From contig NC_090736.1 in assembly GCF_036898095.1 (NCBI RefSeq), positions 15,600,960-15,664,959 on the forward strand: 64,000 bases of DNA. Direction: 5' to 3'. The translations under genes were made by a program, and so were the position numbers. Positions 1-10,139 of the stretch are shown here, piece by piece. Source of the stretch: Palaemon carinicauda. Lineage: Eukaryota > Arthropoda > Malacostraca > Decapoda > Palaemonidae. Each line of letters starts with the position of its first letter. Position 1 is the first letter of the stretch. A model generated the notes under the pieces. It saw nothing but the letters and a program-made list of their open reading frames with translations, did not search any database and was not told the origin of the DNA.

Positions 1-814
1 GGTTCTGGACGTCTGCTTGATCTCTGTTTGTACCGGAGATCCGGTAGCAAAGGCCCGTCACCGTGATATCGTGACCGACCCCAATAATAATAATAACCTT
101 GCAGATGCTTGACTGAACTGCATAAATAGGCCTTCCTGAATTTCCATTTAAATGGTATCCATTAGATGAACCAATAGGGCTAAATTTACTTTTGAAATGT
201 AGTTGAGAAAAAAAGCTTGTGTGGGAATTCACTGAATCTTCTGCAGCCAATACCTGCATATACTGTAGATGTGATAATGACCACTGCCTGAGGTTAAGTG
301 ATGTGGGTTGAACTATTCATTTCAAAACAAATTGCTCTAGTAAGAGACTAAGAGCCTAGATTCTAAAGATTAAAAAGATACATATAAACCCAAGTTAAGT
401 GTGGACTGTTCCTCCAGTATTGATGAACTTGTCAAAATGACGACTCAGTTTCATGCTATTCTTCAGTATTAGCAAGAAACTTAAAGCTTTAATGAATGAA
501 GGGGTTAAATTCTTTCTGCCTTGTCATGTCTACTTCAGTGTACAAATTGTACATTGTCTCCTGTAAAGAAAAGAAAAACTTGATTACATGGATGATGATT
601 AACTTTCTCTTGAAGTTCATACAAAATGAAAGATTGCATCTCATGATGAGTGTACAATGTTGTAATGACTAGTGAATAAAAATGAGAGAAATAATCTCGT
701 AATCAGTTTTTATGTGTATAAAACTACAAAATTCTAAAGTAAACATTCATATTTCATATAGAAATATTATTCTAATTTTACTTTAACATCCAGCTAAGTA
801 TAATTAACTGAGTC
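1..814. other. Intergenic, no gene recognised
   Basis: AT-rich sequence with no ORF of note on either strand. It holds a very short AAT run near 84-95 and no recognisable RNA gene or element terminus. It is the outer flank of the DIRS nest on this side. Confidence 0.5.
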
Positions 815-1035
815 ACTTGTATTTTTCCTGGCTATACAAACCTGAGTCCTTTAATTAGGGATATCATTATGACGGAAGCTGGAATTGCTTGCTAAAAGTT
901 GGATCACGAGCGGTTATCCAATTGGGTAGGGATTAAGGCAAGGAGCTTTGCCTCATTTCTAGTTAGATATTTTTCACTTTCATTTTGATCTTTTGGCTTA
1001 GACATTAGATGGGTGATTGCAGAGGCCAGGCCTCA
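815..1035 (+). repeat. Z left inverted terminal repeat
   Basis: This is the reverse complement, with many mismatches, of 10775-10945. The high divergence between the arms contrasts with the near-identical arms of D, E and H and marks Z as the oldest DIRS copy here. Confidence 0.6.
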
Positions 1036-1072
1036 CGTTTGTATCGCTACAAAAAATACAAATTAATTTACA

Positions 1073-1275
1073 AAAATGATATTTTAATTATAAAATAAAT
1101 TTTTGAATATACTTACCCGGTGAATATATAATAGCTGCTGCTCCAGCGGCTCGACAGAAAACACACACAAAAACTCGCGAGCAATCGCTATGAAGGTTGC
1201 GGGTGTGCCCACCAGCGCCAACTATCGGCCAGATACCACACATGCATGTAAACAAGCCTTCAATTCTTCTCGTCC
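1073..1275 (+). repeat. A left inverted terminal repeat
   Basis: Inverse of 7440-7622. The outermost 40 bases differ between the arms, as is normal for DIRS ends that are restored from the ICR. The inner part, from AATAGCTGCTGCTCC on, is nearly identical. Confidence 0.88.
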
Positions 1276-1310
1276 CGCTGCGTCTCTATTGGGGAGGAAG
1301 GGAGGGCCTT

Positions 1311-1410
1311 TAATTTATATATTCACCGGGTAAGTATATTCAAAAATTTATTTTATAATTAAAATATCATTTTTAAATATTTAACTTAGCCGGTGAATAT
1401 ATAATAGCTG
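1311..1410 (+). repeat. A internal complementary region (ICR)
   Basis: The first half (CACCGGGTAAGTATATTC onward) is the reverse complement of the left end. The second half, ending CCGGTGAATATATAATAGCTG-like, is the reverse complement of the right end at 7586-7622. In DIRS elements this region templates the ends during circle formation. The junction, near 1368, sets the borders used for A. Confidence 0.9.
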
Positions 1411-1805
1411 ATTCACACCCAAGGCGGTGGGTAGAGACCAGAGTTAATTAAGTTTACAGCGTATATGCTTAGAGTTTTTGACAGTTATCAATATAACAAA
1501 ACCCAAATATATAGGTACCTGGTAAGGAAGTTGACTTAGACGATTACTCTGCCTTGTAAGTCTGTCTTCCTCACGAAGCCCAGCGATCCTCTTAGGATGC
1601 TGAAAGACTCCCAGGAGCTGAAGTATCAAGGGTTGCAACCCATACAAACAGGACCTCATCAAACCCCTAATCTGGGCGCTCTCAAGAAATGACTTTGACC
1701 ACCCGCCAAATCAACCAGGATGCGAAAGGCTTCTTAGCCTTCCGTACAACCCAAAAAAACAATATTAAAAACATTTCAAGAGACAGATTAAAAAGGATAT
1801 TGGAA

Positions 1806-3383
1806 TTAGGGAAGTGTAGTGGTAGAACCCTCACCCACTACTGCACTCGCTGCAACGAATGGACCCAGTGTGTAGCAGTCCTCGTAAAGAGTCTGGACAT
1901 CTTTTAAGTAAAATGACGCGAACACTGACTTGCTTCTCCAAAAAGTCGCGTCCATGATACTTTGCAGAGATCTATTTTGCTTGAAGGCCACGGAGGTTGC
2001 TATAGCTCTAACTTCGTGCGTCTTAACCTTAAGCAAACATCGGTCTTTCTCATTCAAGAGAGAATGAGCTTCTCGTATTAAAAATCTGATAAAATATGAC
2101 AAAGCATTCTTTGACATAGGCAATGATGGTTTCTTAACTGAGCACCATAATGCCTCAGATTTACCTCGTAATGACTTAGTACGAGCTAAATAGAACTTAA
2201 GAGCTCTAACAGGACATAATACTCTTTCCAGTTCGTTGCCTACGATCTCTGATAAGCAAGGAATATCAAAAGATTTAGGCCAAGGACGAGAAGGCAGTTC
2301 ATTTTTGGCCAGGAAACCAAGTTGAAGAGAACAAGTGGCTTTTTCTGTAGAAAAGCCGATGTTCTTACTGAAGGCATGAAGTTCACTGACTCTTTTAGCC
2401 GAGGCCAAGCACACTAGGAAAAGTGTCTTGAGAGTGAGATCCTTCAAGGAGGCTGAATGTAATGGCTCAAACCTGTCTGACATGAGGAACCTTAGGACCA
2501 CGTCTAAGTTCCATCCAGGAGTTGCCAAACGACGTTCCTTAGAGGTCTCAAAAGACTTAAGGAGATCTTGCAGATCTTTATTGTTGGAAAGATCTAAGCC
2601 TCTATGCCGAAAGACCGAAGCCAACATGCTCCTGTAGCCCTTGATCGTGGGAGCTGAAAGGGAGCGAACCTTTCTCAGATGTAAGAGAAAATCAGTGATT
2701 TGGGCTACAGAGGTACTGGACGAGGACACAGATGCTGACTTGCACCAGTCTCGAAAGACTTCCCACTTCGACTGGTATACTCTAATGGTAGAAGCTCTCC
2801 TCGCTCTTGCAATCGCACTGGCTGCCTCCTTCGAAAAGCCTCGAGCTCTTGAGAGTCTTTCGATAGTCTGAAGGCAGTCAGACGAAGAGCGGGGAGGTTT
2901 TGGTGTACATTCTTTACGTGGGGCTGACGTAACAGATCTACCCTTAGAGGAAGACTTCTTGGAAAGTCTACCAGCCATCGAAGTACCACGGTGAACCACT
3001 CTCTCGCGGGCCAGAGGGGAGCAACCAACGTCAACCTTGTCCCTTCGTGAGAGGCGAACTTCTGCAGTACCTTGTTGACAATCTTGAATGGTGGGAATGC
3101 ATACAAGTCCAGATGAGACCAATCTAGGAGAAATGCGTCTGTGTGTATTGCTGCTGGGTCTGGGACTGGAGAGCAATAGATTGGAAGTCTCTTGGTCATC
3201 GAGGTTGCAAAGAGGTCTATGGTGGGTTGACCCCAAGTCGCCCAAAGACTCTTGCACACGTCCTTGTGGAGGGTCCATTCCGTAGGAATTACCTGACCCC
3301 TCCGACTGAGGCAGTCTGCTAAGACGTTCAAGTCGCCCTGGATAAACCTCGTTAACAGGGAGATGCCTCGATCTCTTGACCAA
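1806..3383 (-). CDS. A tyrosine recombinase (DIRS YR)
   Basis: The 525-residue ORF carries a DIRS tyrosine recombinase that would integrate the circular DNA intermediate. The recognisable YR part starts near residue 168 (SDCLQTIERLSRARGFS) with a SAM-like N-terminal domain to about 265. Catalytic residues follow: R331 in AKRVSEL, H456-x-x-R459 in THEVRA, W482 and nucleophile Y492 in FASFYL. Residues 1-167 are read from a frame overlapping the RNase H region and show no domain of their own, so the true start is uncertain. No disruption is visible, so the recombinase could be functional even though the RT of A is frameshifted. Confidence 0.9.
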   Translation of the reverse strand: MVKRSRHLPVNEVYPGRLERLSRLPQSEGSGNSYGMDPPQGRVQESLGDLGSTHHRPLCNLDDQETSNLLLSSPRPSSNTHRRISPRLVSSGLVCIPTIQDCQQGTAEVRLSRRDKVDVGCSPLARERVVHRGTSMAGRLSKKSSSKGRSVTSAPRKECTPKPPRSSSDCLQTIERLSRARGFSKEAASAIARARRASTIRVYQSKWEVFRDWCKSASVSSSSTSVAQITDFLLHLRKVRSLSAPTIKGYRSMLASVFRHRGLDLSNNKDLQDLLKSFETSKERRLATPGWNLDVVLRFLMSDRFEPLHSASLKDLTLKTLFLVCLASAKRVSELHAFSKNIGFSTEKATCSLQLGFLAKNELPSRPWPKSFDIPCLSEIVGNELERVLCPVRALKFYLARTKSLRGKSEALWCSVKKPSLPMSKNALSYFIRFLIREAHSLLNEKDRCLLKVKTHEVRAIATSVAFKQNRSLQSIMDATFWRSKSVFASFYLKDVQTLYEDCYTLGPFVAASAVVGEGSTTTLP

Positions 3384-4953
3384 ATGAGCAGGTCCCTTGC
3401 GATCTCGTACAGCGTGAGGGAGTGGGTGCCTCCTTGCTTGGAGATGTATGCCAAGGCTGTGGTATTGTCGGAGTTGATCTCTACCACTTTGTTTCGAAGG
3501 AGACTCTCGAATTTCATCAAGGCCAAGTGGACTGCCAAAAGCTCCTTACCGTTGATGTGCATGCTCCTCTGACTTGAGGTCCACAGACCTGAGCATTCCC
3601 GACCGTCCAGGGTCGCACCCCAACAAAATCCGACGCGTCTGAGAATAGTACGTGGTTTGGGTTCTGAACTGCTAGGGAAAGTCCCTCTCTCAGACTGATA
3701 TTGTCGTTCCACCAATTCAGGCATGCCTTTACTGGTTCGGAGACCGGGATTGAGACCGTCTCTAACGTCTTGTCCTTTTTCCAGTGAAAGGCTAGATGGA
3801 ACTGGAGAGGTCGAAGGTGTAGCCTTCCTAGCGAGACAAACTGCTCCAGGGATGATAGAGTTCCTACTAGACTCATCCAATTCCTGACTGAGCACCGTTC
3901 TCTCTTCAACATCAGTTGGACTTTGAGCAGGGCTTGCTCTATTCGGGTGGCAGACGGAAAAGCCCGAAAAACTGGACTGCGAATCTCCATCCCTAAATAC
4001 AGTATAGTTTGGGATGGAATCAGCTGGGACTTTTCTAGGTTGACCAAAAGTCCCAATTCCTTGGTCAGATCCAATGTCCAATGAAGATCCTGCAGACAGC
4101 GATGACTGGACGAGGCTCTGAGAAGCCAGTCGTCCAAGTACAGGGAGGCTCGGATTCCCGATAAATGGAGGAATTTTGCTACATTCCTCATAAGCCTCGT
4201 AAACACGAGAGGAGCAGGACTTAGGCCAAAGCACAGGGCCCGAAACTGGTATACCACATTTTTGAAAACAAACCTCAGAAACGGTTGGGAATCTGGGTGT
4301 ATAGGGATGTGGAAGTACGCGTCTCTTAGGTCGAGAGAGACCATCCAGTCTCCCTTTCTGACCGCTGCTAAGACTGATTTCGTGGTCTCCATGGTGAACT
4401 TTGTTTTCGTAACAAAGACGTTGAGTGCACTGACGTCTAGCACCGGTCTCCAACCTCCTGTCTTCTTCGGGACTAGAAAGAGACGGTTGTAAAACCCCGG
4501 TGATTGAAGGTCCGAGACTTTCACCACCGCTCCCTTCTCTAGCAATAGAGACACTTCAAGGTTTAGGGCTTGTCTCTTTGACTCCTCTCGGTACCTGGGA
4601 GAGAGGTCGATGGGGGAAGTCGCAAGAGGAGGTTTGCGTACAAATGGAATTTTGTACCCCTCTCTGAGCAACCGAACAGACTGTTGGTCTGCGCCCCTCT
4701 TCTCCCAGGCCTGCCAGAAGCTCTTCAATCTGGCTCCTACTGCTGTCTGAGGCTGTGGGCAGTCAGACTCTGCCACGTGAGGACTTGGCTCCTCTCTTCT
4801 TTCCTCTCTTTCCCTCGGCACGAGTACTTCCCCTGCTGGGAGCTCTGCCACGAAAGGGCGGAATAAATCTGGACGCCTGAGTGTCGATCCTGGGTCTAGC
4901 AGAAAAGGATGTAGAAGGAGTCCCTTTGCGAGCAGAGGACGCCACCAAGTCAT
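2705..4953 (-). pseudogene. A reverse transcriptase-RNase H, one frameshift
   Basis: RT converts the element RNA to DNA. The first frame (3517-4953) has the DIRS RT core: motif A SLDLRDAYFHIPIHP with D208 and D211, and catalytic YLDDW at 272-276. RNase H begins at LFSDASD and then goes out of frame; the rest (GATLDGRECSGLW, HINGKELLAVHLAL, NSDNTTALAYI, LADCLSRRGQ) continues in the frame ending at 2705. Alignment with C shows one missing base in the run near 3621-3630. The 5' end overlaps gag by about 190 nt in another frame, and the 3' end overlaps the YR frame by about 680 nt. The frameshift could be a real mutation or a consensus error. Confidence 0.88.
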
Positions 4954-7258
4954 GGGTGTTCTTCTGCACGAGTGAAGAAGCTATGTCCTTAACCAATTGT
5001 TGCGGGAACAAAAACTTTGATAAGGGAGCAAAGAGCAGTTCTGATCTCTGACAGGGAGTAACTCCTGCCGAAAGAAAAGCGCAAAGGGACTCTCGCTTCT
5101 TTAAGACTCCCGACGTAAAAGAGGAGGCGAGCTCATTGGAACCATCGCGGATGGCTTTATCCATACAGGACATAATCAGTAAGGAGACATCTCTATCAGC
5201 CGATGAGATTTTCCTACTTAAGGCTCCCAAAGACCAGTCAAGGAAGTTGAAAACTTCAAAGGCTCTGTATACGCCTTTCAGCAGATGGTCAAGGTCCGAG
5301 GAGGACCAACTAATCTTCGAGCGTCTCATGGCTAGGCGGCGGGGAGAGTCTACGAGGCTTGAGAAGTCACCCTGGGCAGAGGCAGGGACTCCCAAGCCGA
5401 GAACTTCTCCCGTGGCATACCAGACGCTCGATCTAGACGAGAGCTTTGACGGAGGGAAGGCAAAGGCCGTCTTCCCCAAACTCCTCCTGGTTTCCAACCA
5501 GTCGCCTAAAAGTCGTAAAGCTCTCTTGGAAGAGCGAGAGAGCACTAGCTTTGTAAAGGCTGGCATGTTAGCAGGTAAGCCTAGAGCAAACTCAGACGGT
5601 GGCGAACGAGGAGCAACAGTGACGAAGTGATCGGGAAAAAGCTCCTTAAAAATTAACATGACTTTCTTAAAGTCCATTGATGGAGGAACCGTTCTAGGTT
5701 CGTCTACATCCGAAGGATGATCATCATGATGAGGGTCAGCAACGTCCTCATCTGAAGGATCCTCATCTGACAACTGCTGAGTAACAAGCAAAGGGGTTGG
5801 CAATGCTTGACACGCAGAGTCCACACGCACTGGTGTATTAGTAGCAGTCCAGGACGCTACGTCATGTAACTGCTTAACAGCCTGTGAACTGTCAACAACA
5901 ACAGGAGTGGGAGGACGCTCGACGTCAACTCGAGACTGTTTTGACTGCCTAGACTGAGCAGTCAAAACAACTCTAGACTGCGGTGGTTGACGCTCAGCGT
6001 CAAAACAAGTCAACTCCGCTGGTAGGCGAACGTCCTGAACGTCAACAAGAGCATTAGGAAGTGGCTGAACGTCCATATGCGGCTGAAAGTCAACACGTGA
6101 CTGCATCGAGTGAGGCTCTACAAAGCGTGACTGACGTGACTTAGCTACCCCAACGTCAACAGGACGAGCAAAGGCTCGTTTGGGCGGCTGAAGGCCAGGA
6201 TCTCGATGAGTTAAGCGGCGAGGATCATCGCGAACCTTATCGGCAGAATAGTCTTCCATAAGGGAGGCGAGCTTAATCTGCATGTCTTGCAGTACAACCC
6301 ATTTAGGATCAACGGGAATGGGTGCGGTAAACGACGGGGTTAACGTCTGAGACGGCACAACCTTGCCTACACCAAGACTCTCTGAGCCTGTGTAACGTTG
6401 TTGCTTAGGCGGCGAGCAGTCTTCCGATGACTGCAAAGGGTCAGAGCTGTCCCAATGGCTACAGCCAGGACGCTGGACCTGTCCTGAAGGGACCGACTTT
6501 CGCTTAAGGGGCCTAGAAACCTTGCTCCACGGTTTCTTATGCGAAAAGCCTTCGGATGACGAGGAGAAAATGGTCTCTCTCGTCTTATGGTAGGGGCGAT
6601 CTTGGTGAGACACGCCTGATACCATAGAGGGAACATCTGTTCGCTGATCAAGGCCTCTCGAACCCATAAGTCGTACGACATTACTTCTCCCCTGGGCTTG
6701 GGAGCTTGCAAGAGGTCTCGGACTAGGTGAACGACAGGCACGAACAGACGAACCCTCGGTCGCAACACTGTTCACAACACTTTGCGCACTAATCACTTTC
6801 CCACGATTTTCCGCTGTGGCACTCTGACACTTAAGCTCTTTAACGTCAGCCATGAGTTGATTACGATCTGTTGCTAACGATTCAACTCTTTCACCCAAGG
6901 CATGAATGGCACGTAACATGTCTCGCATCGATGGTTCCTGAGTGCCAGTAGGGGGTTCAGGCACAACCACTACAGGGGAAGGATTAGGTTCAGGGGCATG
7001 TGGAGAGGAAAAATCTACTGACCTAGAGGAACTCCTCCTTACCCTATCTCTCTCTAGCTTACGAGAATACTTGTCGTATTCGAGCCAATCGAATTCCGAA
7101 AGGCGCACGCATTCCTCACACCGATCTCCTAATTGACAGGTTTTACCCCGACAATTAGAACACACAGTATGTGGGTCGAGAGAGGCCTTTGGAAGACGCC
7201 TATTGCAATCCCTAGCATTACACTTACGAAATCTAGGGGCTTGTGAAGCGTCAGCCAT
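4763..7258 (-). CDS. A Gag-like protein with N-terminal Cys/His-rich domain
   Basis: The 831-residue protein is presumed to be the structural (Gag) protein of the element. The N-terminus has a putative zinc-binding cluster: C13, C18, H30, C33, C36, C41, C47, C50, with signature DPHTVCSNCRGKTC. A basic stretch (RKLERDRVRR, about 66-75) follows, then a short coiled-coil-like segment near 130-145, then a long low-complexity region with repeated SRVD/VDVQ units (about 385-470). The C-terminal half holds the conserved DIRS gag block (FKELFPDHFVTVAPRSPPSEF) and ends in an RG/SR-rich tail (PPFRGRAPSRGSTR). The start MADASQAPRF is supported by the matching MADPSPIPGP and MSDISQAPSH starts in C and E. 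Confidence 0.85.
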   Translation of the reverse strand: MADASQAPRFRKCNARDCNRRLPKASLDPHTVCSNCRGKTCQLGDRCEECVRLSEFDWLEYDKYSRKLERDRVRRSSSRSVDFSSPHAPEPNPSPVVVVPEPPTGTQEPSMRDMLRAIHALGERVESLATDRNQLMADVKELKCQSATAENRGKVISAQSVVNSVATEGSSVRACRSPSPRPLASSQAQGRSNVVRLMGSRGLDQRTDVPSMVSGVSHQDRPYHKTRETIFSSSSEGFSHKKPWSKVSRPLKRKSVPSGQVQRPGCSHWDSSDPLQSSEDCSPPKQQRYTGSESLGVGKVVPSQTLTPSFTAPIPVDPKWVVLQDMQIKLASLMEDYSADKVRDDPRRLTHRDPGLQPPKRAFARPVDVGVAKSRQSRFVEPHSMQSRVDFQPHMDVQPLPNALVDVQDVRLPAELTCFDAERQPPQSRVVLTAQSRQSKQSRVDVERPPTPVVVDSSQAVKQLHDVASWTATNTPVRVDSACQALPTPLLVTQQLSDEDPSDEDVADPHHDDHPSDVDEPRTVPPSMDFKKVMLIFKELFPDHFVTVAPRSPPSEFALGLPANMPAFTKLVLSRSSKRALRLLGDWLETRRSLGKTAFAFPPSKLSSRSSVWYATGEVLGLGVPASAQGDFSSLVDSPRRLAMRRSKISWSSSDLDHLLKGVYRAFEVFNFLDWSLGALSRKISSADRDVSLLIMSCMDKAIRDGSNELASSFTSGVLKKRESLCAFLSAGVTPCQRSELLFAPLSKFLFPQQLVKDIASSLVQKNTHDLVASSARKGTPSTSFSARPRIDTQASRFIPPFRGRAPSRGSTRAEGKRGKKRGAKSSRGRV

Positions 7259-7439
7259 TTTGAATTAGTCAAAGAAAGTCCAAAAAACAATCCAAGTCAT
7301 CAACAATTAAATCTGTCCAATAAAGAGTTCAAGAGTTTAAGTTGAGGAAAAACACCTGCACTGCGAAAGCTCAAACCAAAATGAAGTACTTCACCAAATA
7401 TGTTGAGAAAACTCCAGGTTATACAGCGAGTATTGATAC

Positions 7440-7622
7440 GTCTTGTCGACAGAGAAGAATTGAAGGCTTGTTTACAAGCATGTGTGGTATCTGGCCGATA
7501 GTTGGCGATGGTGGGCACACCCGCAACCTTCATAGCGATCGCTCGCGAGTTTTTGTGTGTGTTTTCTGTCGAGCCGCTGGAGCAGCAGCTATTATATATT
7601 CACCGGCTAAGTTAAATATTTA
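7440..7622 (-). repeat. A right inverted terminal repeat
   Basis: Inverse of 1073-1275, with about three mismatches over the inner 150 bp. It ends GTTAAATATTTA against Z sequence AAATTGGG. Transcription of A is expected to start in or near this arm. Confidence 0.88.
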
Positions 7623-7675
7623 AAATTGGGATTTGTTCCTCCCTACAAACTCTCATCCTTTAATTAGGGATACTT
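7623..7675 (+). repeat. Z ICR, second half
   Basis: Together with 1036-1072 this forms the decayed ICR of Z, split by A. GGGATTTGTTCCTCCC corresponds to TTTGTTCCG in the ICR of D. A is inserted about 10 bp from the expected centre. Confidence 0.55.
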
Positions 7676-7814
7676 ACTGCTTGGTGGGCTTGAAGTCTCC
7701 TGGAACCAAACTGGAAGATTCAATTCCTTCCCTTGAAGTGAGCAATGCTTGAGCTGCATGGGCTCGAAGCAAGAACCCTTGTCACCTCCTATATGGTTGT
7801 TAGGTAGTAGGTTG

Positions 7815-8444
7815 GCCAGGGCACCAGCCGCCCGTTGAGATACTACCGCTAGAGAGTTATGGGGTACTTTGACTGGCCAGACAGTACTACATTGGATCCT
7901 TCTCTCTGGTTACGGTTCTTTCCCTTTGCCTACACATACACCAAATAGTCTGGCCTATTCTTTATAGATTTTCCTCTGTCCTCATACACCTGACAACACT
8001 GAGATTACCAAACAATTTTTCTTCACCCAAGGGGTTAACTGTTGCACTGTAATTGTTCAGTGGATACTTTATTCTTGGTAAGGGTAGAAGAGACTCTTTA
8101 GCTATGGTAAGCAGCTCTTTTAAGAGAAGGACACTCCGAAATCAAACCATTGTTCTCTTGGGTAGTGCTATAGCCTCTGTATTATGGTCTTCCAATGTCT
8201 TGGGTTAGAGTTCTCTTGCTTGAGGGTACACTCGGGCACACTATTATACCTAATTTCTCTTCCTCTTGTTTTGTTAAATTTTGTATAATTTAAAGTATAT
8301 AGGAAATATTTATTTTAATATTGTTACTGTTCTTAACATATTTTATTTTTCCTTGCTTCCTTTCCTCACTGGGCTATTTTTCCTGTTGGGGCCCCTGGGT
8401 TTATAACATCCTGCTTTTCCAAATAGAGAGTTATAGCTTAGCAT

Positions 8445-8506
<62 letters not shown>
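7815..8506 (+). repeat. LINE/SINE-type retroelement 3' tail ending in (AAT)n
   Basis: This copy is homologous to 63449-64000 over its whole visible length (shared CACCAGCC, CCCGTTGA, TACTACCGCTAGAG, TTGGGTTAGAGTTCTCTTG). It ends in an AAT run of about 22 units (8442-8506), as expected for a non-LTR retrotransposon or its SINE partner. Its last 200 bp (TGTTACTGTTCTTAA, CTTTCCTCACTGGGCTATT) also match 59385-59593 and 62420-62695. The 5' edge contains a possible hairpin, GGTAGTA...TACTACC. No ORF is preserved. Inserted in Z. Confidence 0.75.
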
Positions 8507-8507
<1 letters not shown>

Positions 8508-8899
8508 TGGATAAGAGACTGACAGGTCCTTGTGTTGTACATAAACATGTATGTGATCGACACTCGTGAACTCTTTTCCTTTCCCCGAAGGGGATGTCAA
8601 TTACTCTCAGATATGTACCAAGTACTGTACTGTACTGTACTGTTTCCATAAGACTCACCATCCTCCCACTCATTACAAGAGGATGGGGAGAGATACTTCC
8701 TTAAGATTGAAGAACAGTGCTCTAAAGTGTAACTTATCAGCATCTGGTCTGACCAGCTTATAACATTTCCATTGCTCTGTTCCCGGGGGGGGGGAGAGAA
8801 AAATGAAGACGGGCCTGTTATATTACCTTTCATTCAAGACTTACATCTATAGTTATCATAGACAAAATACATCCTTATTCCATGTGGGAGCTGGGTTGG

Positions 8900-9950
8900 T
8901 TACAAACAAACTTCAGCAGCCACCACAGGTCTAAGTACAAAGGTGTCAAAGGACTTGTGGGTACACTTCTGTAAGTAAAAGGTCATGAAGGTGGTTTGTC
9001 TCTACCTGACACTGGCCTTCAATATTGGCCCACTGACAGGTTCCTCCAGAAAGCGAGGGTGGCCAATACCTTTCACTTTGTGAGCTCTACTTCCGGCTAA
9101 TCCCTCGACAATCGTCAGTTGAAGCGTAAGCTCTAAAGATCGTTTCATGAAGCCAAAAAGAGACCATGTTCCTTGAGATTTCTTTCTTTGATCTGCCAGT
9201 GCTAACAAAGTCTACGGCACTCAGGCCTCAGATGTCGAGTCCTTTTCAGATAGGACCGCAGCGCCTTCACGGGTCACAAGGGCACCTCCTCTTGATCATC
9301 ACTAAAGGCCTCCTAAAGGTAGGGGACGGAGAAGCACTCAAACCTGGGGTCCTGTGCTGCGGGGTTCTAGGTCTTGCATACAAAGTTCAACACAAAACTA
9401 AAGGAGACCTACTTACATCCCTTAGTGCAAGTGACATCATAAGAGAGACCAAGCAACTTGCCAACTCCCTTCACCAAAGCTAATGCTAGCAGAAACAGTC
9501 TTGAGTTAGATCCCTGTCTGATGACATTCTTAAAGACTCGAATGGGGTAGGCTTATGAGCTTTGAAGATCAAGGTAACATCCCATTCAAGGGACCTGAAG
9601 TCCCAGGGTGGGTAAGATTGTTCAAATCTTCTCATGAGCACAGTTAACTCCCAAGAAGAGGAGAGATCTAAGCCCTTCAGTCTGAAGACCATCCTCAAGG
9701 CAGAGTGGTAGCATTTGATTCCTGCGACCAAGAGACACTTCTCTCAGCGAAGGAAGATGAGGAAATCGACGATCAGCGTTAGAGTTGCTCCAACCAGATA
9801 AAAACCACTGTTACGACGCCAATCACAGAAGATGGCCCACTTAACTTGGTAGACAGCTGTCGATAATTTCCAGAGCCATCCAGACATCTCCAGTGCAGTG
9901 TCTTGTGTAAAGCCTTTCACTCGGTAGAGATTGTGGATAGTCTCCACCTG
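8900..9950 (-). pseudogene. Z tyrosine recombinase remnant
   Basis: The frame is broken by several stops and shifts, but YR blocks are in order. The N-terminal domain is at 9744-9947 (GFTQDTALEMSGWL, KWAIFCDWRR, LTLIVDFLIFLR). The core is at 9486-9731 (YHSALRMVFRLKGLDLSSS). C-terminal parts at 8910-9340 include a decayed CPVKALRSYL-type block and a tail resembling SLDTFS...VVAA of other DIRS YRs. The catalytic R, HxxR and Y residues are not reliably preserved. It is more like the YR of D than those of A, C or E. Confidence 0.72.
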
Positions 9951-10139
9951 TGAAGTGGTAAAGAATCAATGGCATGGTGGTACCTCTGCCAGTGCAGCTG
10001 ACAGAAAAAAGTGGGCAACAAGGGTAGCTCTCTCAGGACCTAGACCAGAAGAGCAAGCAGACTGGCATCAACAACACTTTCTAATTATTTTGCATTTCCT
10101 TCAATTTCACATAGTTCTCAAAATCTGTCCCACTCTGCC

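Larger units (their letters stand above)
1073..7622 (-). mobile_element. Element A: near-complete DIRS retrotransposon
   Basis: Full DIRS plan on the minus strand: right ITR (7440-7622), gag (4763-7258), RT/RNase H (2705-4953), tyrosine recombinase (1806-3383), ICR (1311-1410) and left ITR (1073-1275). The arms differ at about three positions in 150 bp. The only coding defect I see is a one-base deletion near 3625 in the RNase H region. It is closely related to C (same gag, RT and YR with scattered substitutions) and more distantly to E and F. It is inserted within the ICR of Z, where flanking sequence continues from 1072 to 7623 with no evident target duplication. Confidence 0.9.

Noticed and set aside
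1..60. Possible tRNA-like sequence at the window start
   Set aside because: No cloverleaf with B-box could be drawn.
4262..4492. Short plus-strand ORFs recurring opposite RT in A and C
   Set aside because: Shadows of the conserved RT motifs on the minus strand.
5136..5630. 164-codon plus-strand ORF opposite A gag (also 30146-30607 opposite C gag)
   Set aside because: Similar in A and C only because the gag sequence on the other strand is conserved; no domain or splice context.
8321..8673. Three ORFs with poly-Asn, poly-Tyr and poly-Leu runs
   Set aside because: They run through the AAT microsatellite at the end of the LINE/SINE tail.
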